This document shows positions 15,309 to 20,807 of a DNA stretch of 20,807 bases, piece by piece. Location of the stretch: positions 1 to 20,807 of the forward strand of contig JAEZWL010000097.1 in NCBI GenBank assembly GCA_023420245.1. The letters are read 5' to 3'. The position numbers were made by a program, and so were the translations under genes. Below the pieces are notes generated by a model. It was not told the DNA's origin and searched no databases. It saw nothing but the letters and a program-made list of their open reading frames with translations. Positions within the stretch are counted from its first letter, which is position 1; each line of letters opens with the position of its first letter. This stretch comes from Bacillota bacterium (GTDB lineage: Bacteria; Bacillota; Clostridia; Oscillospirales; Acutalibacteraceae).

Positions 15309-15893
15309 CTATTTAAGATTCAAATATCCGCGTATCTTGGAACACATTTCTTCCGCGTCGGCATTCACAACGTTGATGTTCCCATCGGTATTGTTTGCCC
15401 GGTCTCTGGCGTTGACCGCCTGCAGAGAATTGAGCTTTCCGTTGCTGTAAACCAGACGCCCCTGCGGCCCGCTTAATATAGTGTAGGTGTCGTCCGTATT
15501 ATGCTTTGCGAAGATCAAAAACTCTTCCCCAGAGGTTAATAACGGATCGTCTGCTATTTCAATATGGGTATTGGAATTATTTGCCCCGGTCATAACGATG
15601 GTAACTTCCTGTCCGGCTGAGCTGTTATAAACCGGCTTCATTACGGAAGCGGTGTATTCCGTGAAGGGTATCTCCTGCTTTTCATATTCCGAAGCCTTTT
15701 TCTCAATGTGAACGATAGCAATCAAGTCACTGACCTTTGAAATTTCTTTAATATCCGCGTAATTATACGACCAGCTTGCATTTATATACTTCGTTTCCGG
15801 CGGCCTGTTCAGCCCAAATCCGGTTACGAAAGCGCAGGCCAATATAAAAACCGCCAGATAAACAGGAACATGTTTTTTGTATTTGTTCTTCAT
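15309..15893 (-). CDS. Exported or membrane-anchored protein of unknown function
   Basis: A 194-residue protein I do not recognise by name. A basic N-terminus (MKNKYKKH) precedes a hydrophobic segment at about 9-28. C20 in ILAC resembles a lipobox, but the residues after it stay hydrophobic, so an uncleaved anchor is more likely than a lipoprotein. The rest (30-194) should face outside. It has a beta-rich look: SDLIAIVHIEKK, FTEYTASVMKPVYN, VTIVMTGA, then DDPLLTSGEEFLIFAKH and ILSGPQGRLVYSNGKL. Similar DPLL..GEE.LIF and GPQGR segments recur in uncharacterised exported Firmicutes proteins as far as I recall. AGGAGGTG lies eight bases before the ATG. It follows secA2 by 42 bp on the same strand, making it a candidate client of that export motor. 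Confidence 0.8.
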   Translation of the reverse strand: MKNKYKKHVPVYLAVFILACAFVTGFGLNRPPETKYINASWSYNYADIKEISKVSDLIAIVHIEKKASEYEKQEIPFTEYTASVMKPVYNSSAGQEVTIVMTGANNSNTHIEIADDPLLTSGEEFLIFAKHNTDDTYTILSGPQGRLVYSNGKLNSLQAVNARDRANNTDGNINVVNADAEEMCSKIRGYLNLK

Positions 15894-15935
15894 AATACCA
15901 CACCTCCTAATAAATTGAGTTTACGCAATTCTATA

Positions 15936-18281
15936 CTATTTCAGGTTATGTTTTAAAACATGATGATAAATCTCCTGTACTGTGAAGACAGTCCCTTTAA
16001 TTTTATTTGAAGCGGATTTTAACAAATAGGGAATTCGGCTGAACTGGTTGTCGCTGTCATCAATCATATAAGTCCAGGTCGTTGTAGCGCCGCTTAAACC
16101 GTTGCCTTTCATATCGACTCCTTCCGCCGTAATACGGTATCGTTTCATGGCGGATAAGACATCGTTTCGAATATCTTGCATCATTTCCTCAAAAGCGGAA
16201 ATCGCGATTCGGTGATATTCGTCAATCGGGTTTTTGCCGCCGATCAGAGTCAGATGGATTCCGTCCCGAACATGTTCCATCGATTCAAGATACTGCGCCC
16301 AGCGTAGGTTGATAAAATAAAGGGCGAGCTGCCGTTCTGCTTTCTCCACGCCGCCGACTCCCGCTGAGGCAACAAGAGTTTGGTAATACCCGGGGTCCTG
16401 TTTCTCTATTAGCATAAGCTGCTTTTCTTCCAGAAGAATAGAGTTCCGCAGGCTGGTGATCACTTTGCGCTGCTGCTCCTGAATGTAGGAGTATCTATCG
16501 AGCATATAGCGCGCTTCCGCGTCTTCTCCCTCCGTGTACTTCTGATATTTTCTGACCAGCTTTAAAACGCCTTGGTTGGTAATTGTCTGTTCGGAATTAT
16601 TTTTTACTCTGGGGTCTTCCGTTATGGAATACTTCTTTAGCAAGGGGTCATCCAGACTGAGGAAAAGGCGGCTTTCGCCGGGATCTCCCTGTCTTCCGGC
16701 TCTGCCCCGGAGCTGATTGTCGATACGGACGCTCCGGTTCAATCCAGTTCCGATGACATACAGCCCGCCCGCCGCAAGTGCTTTTTCCCTGTCCAGCTCA
16801 TTTGCGCCGCCAAGCTTAATATCGACGCCGCGACCCGCCATATTGGTGGAAATGGTTACCCGGTAGGGTTCACCTGCTTTTGCGATAAGCTCTGCTTCCT
16901 TCTCGTCGTTTTTCGCATTCAATACCGCGTGTGCAATCCCATCATCCGTCAGTAAGGAAGAAAGCCGCTCCGATTCTTTTACGCTCTGTGTACCAATCAG
17001 AACCGGCTGTCCGGTAAGATGAGCGCGTTTTATCTCCGACACGACGGCTTTGCTTTTTATCTCATTGGTGCGGAAAAGAACATCTTCGTGGTCAATTCTT
17101 ATGCAGGGCTTATGGGGAGGAATTACGTCGATGCTGAGCCCGTAGGCGGAGCGGATTTCTTCCGTGGAGCTTTGTATGGTTCCTGTCATACCGCACAGGC
17201 TTTTGTACCGCAGCAGAAATTCCCGAAGCGTAATGGAATTGTAAATCATGGAGCTTCGGCTGAGACTCAGATTTTCTTTTGCCTCAACCGCGGTGTGGAG
17301 AACATCCGGATATCTGCGGTTTTCCGATATCCTGCCGGTTAATTCATCAATAATCAGAATCGAATTATTTTTCACGAGATAATCCTTATCCCGCAGCAGC
17401 AGGAATCTTGCCTGCAGCGCCGCATTTACCAGTGTAAGTACGTTGATATTTTCCTTCGCAAATAAATCTGTGATTTGCAGAAGGTGTTCGATACGGCGAA
17501 TTCCCTCATCAGTCAGGTATGCCTGCTTTGCCGGAGGGTTCACTTCCACATCGGTGCCCTTGAGCCTGCTAACCGCATCACTGACGGAGACGGGAGAGGC
17601 GATGTCTTCCGGAACGGCTCCGGCGATTACCAGAGGGATTTTTGCGTCATCAATCAGAATCGAATCCGCTTCATCAACGATCGCACAGTCCTGTTCAAAA
17701 TCCAAAAAGTCGGATTTATCCCGGCAGAGAAAATTTCGTAAAAAATCAAATCCTGCTTCTTTTGCCGAAACGTAGACAATCGAGCAGCGATAGATTTTAT
17801 GACGTTCGGCTGCGGGGGTGGAGTGCTGCAAATAATCAGCGGGCAAGCCTAAGAATTCATAGATTGGTTTCGATAGCTGGCAATCCCGCTTTGCCAGATA
17901 ATCGTTGAATACCAGCACATGCACTTTTCTGCCGACTAAGGTCAGCACCGACGCCGCAAGCACCGCTGCCAGCGTTTTTCCCTCTCCGGTTGGAAGCTCA
18001 GAGATATGGCCTGATAGCAATGAGACTGCGGTAGCGATTTGTGTGTCAAAAAGCCGATAACCGAGAGTACGGTATATTACTTCGCTGACCAGCGCAAGAG
18101 AAGGAATCCAGTCTTCTTCCTTCTGCGGTTCGAGCTTTTGCTTTTTCAAGAATTCGGCTTTGCCTTTTAATTCTCCGTCTGTTAGCTCATTGAGCGGAAT
18201 TTGTTTTATCCTCGTGACGAAATCTGAGTACGCCAAGGAAGGCTGTTCTTTCTGAAACAGCCTGAAAATGGATTTATCCAT
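15936..18281 (-). CDS. secA2: Accessory preprotein translocase ATPase, SecA2 type
   Basis: A 781-residue SecA-family ATPase, which drives selected proteins through the membrane channel. Walker A is PTGEGKT at 97-103, the DEAD motif VDEAD at 202-206 runs into SILIDDAKIPLVIAG, and later come GMTGT and the RGRAGRQGDPGESR arginine-finger motif. It is shorter than housekeeping SecA and ends HVLKHNLK, without the zinc-binding CxC...CH/C tail. Together with TWTYMIDDSDNQF near the C-terminus this fits SecA2. The start is ATG 18281, which has AGGAGTG about nine bases upstream. The in-frame ATG at 18305 has no ribosome site and lies in the loop of a hairpin that covers that site. Flanking genes on the same strand are a 61-residue membrane protein and an exported protein. 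A housekeeping secA must lie elsewhere. Confidence 0.93.
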   Translation of the reverse strand: MDKSIFRLFQKEQPSLAYSDFVTRIKQIPLNELTDGELKGKAEFLKKQKLEPQKEEDWIPSLALVSEVIYRTLGYRLFDTQIATAVSLLSGHISELPTGEGKTLAAVLAASVLTLVGRKVHVLVFNDYLAKRDCQLSKPIYEFLGLPADYLQHSTPAAERHKIYRCSIVYVSAKEAGFDFLRNFLCRDKSDFLDFEQDCAIVDEADSILIDDAKIPLVIAGAVPEDIASPVSVSDAVSRLKGTDVEVNPPAKQAYLTDEGIRRIEHLLQITDLFAKENINVLTLVNAALQARFLLLRDKDYLVKNNSILIIDELTGRISENRRYPDVLHTAVEAKENLSLSRSSMIYNSITLREFLLRYKSLCGMTGTIQSSTEEIRSAYGLSIDVIPPHKPCIRIDHEDVLFRTNEIKSKAVVSEIKRAHLTGQPVLIGTQSVKESERLSSLLTDDGIAHAVLNAKNDEKEAELIAKAGEPYRVTISTNMAGRGVDIKLGGANELDREKALAAGGLYVIGTGLNRSVRIDNQLRGRAGRQGDPGESRLFLSLDDPLLKKYSITEDPRVKNNSEQTITNQGVLKLVRKYQKYTEGEDAEARYMLDRYSYIQEQQRKVITSLRNSILLEEKQLMLIEKQDPGYYQTLVASAGVGGVEKAERQLALYFINLRWAQYLESMEHVRDGIHLTLIGGKNPIDEYHRIAISAFEEMMQDIRNDVLSAMKRYRITAEGVDMKGNGLSGATTTWTYMIDDSDNQFSRIPYLLKSASNKIKGTVFTVQEIYHHVLKHNLK

Positions 18282-18288
18282 ATATAAT

Positions 18289-18329
18289 ACACTCCTGTTA
18301 TTCATTTTCAGTCAGGTCAACAGGAGTGT
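18289..18329 (-). promoter_or_regulatory. Hairpin sequestering the secA2 ribosome site
   Basis: Perfect 11-bp inverted repeat: ACACTCCTGTT (minus-strand reading of 18329-18319) and AACAGGAGTGT (18299-18289), separated by 19 bases. The second arm contains AGGAG, the ribosome site for ATG 18281. No T-run follows, so it is not a terminator. The repeat begins immediately after the stop codon of the 61-residue gene. Confidence 0.6.
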
Positions 18330-18515
18330 TTATTCTAGCTTTTGTGTAAATAAAATTACATTGGTGCACGTTCCGGCAATTTCGCTGATTAGAACGAACA
18401 CAGAAAGAAGAAAAAGAAGCACGGGCGGTAAAATTGTAATCGGAATAACGAGAATTACCAGAACAGCGGCTATTGCGTAGGCAGTAAAAAGCAAAAGCTG
18501 CACGATGTTCGACAT
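18330..18515 (-). CDS. Small two-helix membrane protein in the secA2 unit
   Basis: A 61-residue very hydrophobic protein. Helix one spans about residues 4-28 (VQLLLFTAYAIAAVLVILV) and helix two about 31-47 (PVLLFLLSVFVLISEIA), with a Pro-containing turn between and a short polar tail (TQKLE). The ribosome site AAGGAGGG lies about ten bases before the ATG, so it is probably translated. Its stop is directly followed by the hairpin that covers the secA2 ribosome site, which makes coupling of the two genes likely. Size and two-helix topology resemble SecG or the small Asp subunits of accessory Sec systems, but I see no sequence similarity; that role is a guess. A TATAAT at 18557-18552 (minus strand) upstream lacks a clear -35. 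Confidence 0.75.
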   Translation of the reverse strand: MSNIVQLLLFTAYAIAAVLVILVIPITILPPVLLFLLSVFVLISEIAGTCTNVILFTQKLE

Positions 18516-18576
18516 GACTTCCGCCCTCCTTCTTTTAAGTTTAAAGGCTAAATTATAACAAATATACTAGATTTAC

Positions 18577-18614
18577 TATTCAGGCCTAAGTCCTATTCCT
18601 TCCCTGCCTGAATA
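18577..18614 (-). other. Inverted repeat at the end of the peptide-binding gene
   Basis: TATTCAGGC (18577-18585) and GCCTGAATA (18606-18614) form a 9-bp stem around 20 bases, overlapping the stop codon of the gene ending at 18593. The long loop and lack of a T-run make it at best a weak terminator. Confidence 0.3.
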
Positions 18615-20212
18615 AAATCAATTCCGGCGCCGTAGGGGTGGAACACGATTCCGGTCACGCCCTTTGCGGACGCATAATAATGCTTTTGATAATAAAGGGG
18701 ATAGAAAATGCCCTGCTGGTTCAGGTGTTTTTCTGCGTTGATATAAGCGGTGACCGCGTCGGAGCCGGTTTTGACCTGCGCGTCATTTAAAATTGCGTCA
18801 AATGCCGGGTCAATCAGGTGTGCCGGGTTACCCGTCGTCCCGCTCTTAAAAATGGACAGCGCGGCAAGCGGACTGCTGCCGTGAGGCTGAATGGGGCACA
18901 GGGCGATGTGAAAGGTACCGGCATTGATTCGCTGCGTCAGAGTGTTGTCATCCAACGGCTCTATATTAAAGTAATCGCTGAATTTTGTGTTCCAGCTGGC
19001 AATCATTTCGTTGACCATTAATTTCGCGTAGGCGTTATCGGGAATAATGACGCTTACGCTTTTCAATTCCTTGATTGAAAGCTCCGATAGCCCGGATTTC
19101 AGCATGTCAGCGGCGTTTTTATCCTCTTTCAGGTAGAACGGTCCCCCGGTAACCAAAGAAAGATAGTTATTACCTTCAAACGTAGTGGACGGGCTGATGA
19201 GGGAATCCGCTTTTGTAATGTCTTGCGGTAAATGCTTGAGCACGCCCGAGCGGCTGAAAGCCTGTAGAAACGCCTTACGCACGTTTAAACTCTTCATATA
19301 ATCAGATCGCGTGTTAAAGCAAAGCCCCCAGGTCGTATCCTCAAAGGAAGTCAGCGTACCGCCCGATTCCCGCACCGCGTGGATTTTATCAGACGGAATT
19401 TCGATCGCATCCACCGCGCCGGAGGTAAGCGCCTTAATTGGGTTCGAGACGTCGGTACTGCTGCTTCCAATTGAGAATTTCACGTTGGATGGCAGCGGCT
19501 TTTTGTTGCCGGAATAGGTATCGGAACGAACAAGATTCAAGTATTTTCCATGATCCCAGCCGTATTTTCCATCAATTTTAAACGGACCGTTGCCAAGAAG
19601 ATATTTGATTTCCAAACCGTAGCGACCGGAGGCGCCTTCAAAAAAGGTTTGATTGCAGGGCATAAAAACCGCGGAAGCAGTCAGAGAGGGGAAATCCGGA
19701 TACGGGTAAGCAAGGCTTACCACTAAGGTTCGGTCATCCTTGGCTGAAACACCCAGCTGGCTTGCCGGCAGCTCCCCGGAATGAACCTCGGCTGCATTTT
19801 TGATGCAGAGCATGGGCGTACAGGTTTTTGAGCCGGTCGCGGGCAGAAGTGCACGCTGAAACGCGAACACAAAATCTGCTGCGGTCACGGGAGTTTTTTC
19901 TTTATTCGCCCATTTCGCGCCGCCGCGCAGGGTGAAGGTGAATTCCGTGGCATCCGGATTACTCTCCCATTTTTCGGCAACGCCGGGATAGGGCTTGTTG
20001 TCCGCACCTAACCGAGCCAGACCTTCATAAAGCGCTTCAATCGCGATTGTAGCGGAGCTGTCCTCGGCAATCTGCGGGTCGAGTGTTTTCGGTTCTGAGG
20101 CGAGATTAAAATTGATTTTTTTATCCGCGTTTTTCGCGGTTTTTTTCTCACAGGCGGTAAATGATAACAGTATAGTAAGGCAGAGCAGTACTGCCGTAAT
20201 TTTTTTAAGCAT
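18593..20212 (-). CDS. Oligopeptide-type ABC transporter substrate-binding lipoprotein (SBP family 5)
   Basis: A 539-residue extracytoplasmic binding protein of the OppA/DppA/NikA family, which captures peptides or similar ligands for an ABC importer. The start is ATG 20212: GGGAGGG lies about ten bases upstream. The frame stays open to 20278, but that extra part overlaps the promoter. The signal peptide is MLKKITAVLLCLTILLSF with lipidation at C21 (FTAC, Phe at -3 is slightly unusual). Family blocks follow: NLASEPKTLDPQ, ALYEGLARLG, PGVAEKWE, FTLRGGAKWANKEKTPVTAADFVFAF in order, and later GNGPFKIDGKY. No permease or ATPase gene is adjacent, so it is an orphan that must use subunits encoded elsewhere or act as a sensor. 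The ligand cannot be predicted. Confidence 0.9.
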   Translation of the reverse strand: MLKKITAVLLCLTILLSFTACEKKTAKNADKKINFNLASEPKTLDPQIAEDSSATIAIEALYEGLARLGADNKPYPGVAEKWESNPDATEFTFTLRGGAKWANKEKTPVTAADFVFAFQRALLPATGSKTCTPMLCIKNAAEVHSGELPASQLGVSAKDDRTLVVSLAYPYPDFPSLTASAVFMPCNQTFFEGASGRYGLEIKYLLGNGPFKIDGKYGWDHGKYLNLVRSDTYSGNKKPLPSNVKFSIGSSSTDVSNPIKALTSGAVDAIEIPSDKIHAVRESGGTLTSFEDTTWGLCFNTRSDYMKSLNVRKAFLQAFSRSGVLKHLPQDITKADSLISPSTTFEGNNYLSLVTGGPFYLKEDKNAADMLKSGLSELSIKELKSVSVIIPDNAYAKLMVNEMIASWNTKFSDYFNIEPLDDNTLTQRINAGTFHIALCPIQPHGSSPLAALSIFKSGTTGNPAHLIDPAFDAILNDAQVKTGSDAVTAYINAEKHLNQQGIFYPLYYQKHYYASAKGVTGIVFHPYGAGIDFIQAGKE

Positions 20213-20249
20213 TAGAGGAATCCCTCCCGGAATCTTATGTTGCAAAATC

Positions 20250-20278
20250 ATTTTAACATCTTTTCGAGAGCAATGCAA
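20250..20278 (-). promoter_or_regulatory. Promoter of the peptide-binding lipoprotein gene
   Basis: On the minus strand, TTGCAT (20278-20273), a 17-bp spacer, and TAAAAT (20255-20250) preceded by TGT, an extended -10. It lies about 40 bases before the ATG at 20212 and supports that start. Confidence 0.5.
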
Positions 20279-20356
20279 TTAGCTTTCAGTAGATACTGAT
20301 TCCACCGGTATAAACATTATTTCTGCCGGACGTATTTATTATTTACATTCTATAGA

Positions 20357-20371
20357 GTATAATAAGAATAC
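20357..20371 (+). promoter_or_regulatory. -10 element and possible PerR-like site before dfx
   Basis: TATAAT at 20358-20363 is a perfect -10 with a poor -35 (TTTATT, 20335-20340). The 15 bases from 20357 match the PerR box TTATAATnATTATAA at 10 of 14 positions. In such AT-rich DNA this could be chance. Confidence 0.35.
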
Positions 20372-20396
20372 AAAATTTGGATAGGAGGCATGCAGT

Positions 20397-20783
20397 ATGG
20401 CTAAAAACACAAAATTTTATCTTTGCAGGCATTGCGGCAACTTTGTAGGAATGATTCAGAACAGCGGAGTACCGATGATTTGCTGCGGCGAGCCGATGAC
20501 AGAGCTGGTTCCAAACACCTCGGACGGCGCAGTCGAGAAGCATCTGCCGGTAATCAGCATTTCGGGAAACGAAGTCACCGTAAAAATTTCCAGTGTGGAG
20601 CACCCCATGACCGAGGCGCACTATATCCAGTGGATTTATCTCGAAACGAAAAACGGAGGTCAGCGTAAGACGCTTCAACCGGGGGACAAGCCGGAAGCTA
20701 CCTTCCTCCTAAACGACGACGAGGCGGTTGCGGCTTATGCATACTGCAATCTTCACGGCCTGTGGGAAACAAAAATCGGATAA
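20397..20783 (+). CDS. dfx: Desulfoferrodoxin, two-iron superoxide reductase
   Basis: A 128-residue cytoplasmic enzyme that reduces superoxide to hydrogen peroxide without making oxygen, typical of anaerobes. The N-terminal desulforedoxin domain has the FeCys4 ligands C10, C13, C29 and C30 (LCRHC and ICCGEPM). The catalytic domain has E47-K48-H49 in VEKHLPV, then H69 (VEHPM), H75 (EAHYIQW), C117 and H120 (CNLHGLW), which is the complete Fe(His4Cys) set plus the E-K pair that assists catalysis. All iron ligands of both centres are present, so it is a full-length two-iron enzyme. The ribosome site is AGGAGG, about eight bases before the ATG. It is divergent from the peptide-binding gene. No rubredoxin gene is visible before the window ends. 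Confidence 0.97.
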   Translation: MAKNTKFYLCRHCGNFVGMIQNSGVPMICCGEPMTELVPNTSDGAVEKHLPVISISGNEVTVKISSVEHPMTEAHYIQWIYLETKNGGQRKTLQPGDKPEATFLLNDDEAVAAYAYCNLHGLWETKIG

Positions 20784-20807
20784 CAGAAAAGCGGCGGCTC
20801 GGACCGA

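Noticed and set aside
18282..18305. Longer secA2 start at 18305
   Set aside because: No ribosome site precedes it and it lies in the hairpin loop; ATG 18281 has AGGAGTG at good spacing.
1..20807. CRISPR arrays, insertion sequences, phage genes, tRNA or rRNA
   Set aside because: No regularly spaced repeats, transposase-like or integrase-like proteins, or tRNA/rRNA-like sequences were seen by eye on either strand.

Overview
The window reads as chromosomal core-plus-accessory DNA of an anaerobic, endospore-forming, Gram-positive Clostridia-type bacterium, probably a moderately GC-rich member of the Oscillospiraceae/Ruminococcaceae side. The reasons are a spoIIE sporulation phosphatase gene, strong AGGAGG-type ribosome sites, sigma-A-like promoters, a LytR-CpsA-Psr wall enzyme, a desulfoferrodoxin, and a ferredoxin-linked 2-oxoacid oxidoreductase. 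The assignment comes from gene content only. No rRNA, tRNA, CRISPR array, insertion sequence or phage gene was seen.

Layout. 1-1597 (minus): a class I aminotransferase followed by the 5' part of trpS, which runs off the left edge. 1815-4139 (plus): spoIIE, behind a promoter with a 21-bp spacer like that of Bacillus spoIIE. 4140-4381: an intergenic stretch with several hairpins that can pair in alternative ways. 4382-5050 (plus): a DUF4309-like lipoprotein, ending at a terminator shared with the convergent metG-tatD pair (7817-5101, minus). 8070-9227 (minus): an LCP-family cell-wall ligase with its own promoter and terminator. 9461-9577 (plus): a candidate 38-residue membrane protein with a promoter.

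9755-15246 (plus): a five-gene operon, paaK1-iorA-iorB-paaK2-ACT. It encodes two different aryl-CoA ligases around an indolepyruvate (arylpyruvate):ferredoxin oxidoreductase, then a tandem-ACT protein that also has a good internal promoter. The enzymes interconvert arylacetates, arylacetyl-CoAs and arylpyruvates, linking CoA/ATP and ferredoxin pools to aromatic amino acids. The aminotransferase at the left end could supply the last step, but it is not in the operon. The operon ends at a long terminator shared with the convergent secA2 cluster.

18515-15309 (minus): a compact three-gene unit made of a 61-residue two-helix membrane protein, an accessory SecA (SecA2) lacking the C-terminal zinc motif, and a 194-residue exported or membrane-anchored protein of unknown function. 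A hairpin covers the secA2 ribosome-binding site. This looks like a small, possibly dedicated, export system and is the least familiar part of the window. 20212-18593 (minus): an orphan oligopeptide-binding lipoprotein. 20397-20783 (plus): a two-iron superoxide reductase with a possible PerR-like site over its promoter.

The points most worth following are the secA2 unit with its hairpin, the arylacetate operon with its leader hairpin and internal ACT promoter, and the 38-residue ORF.
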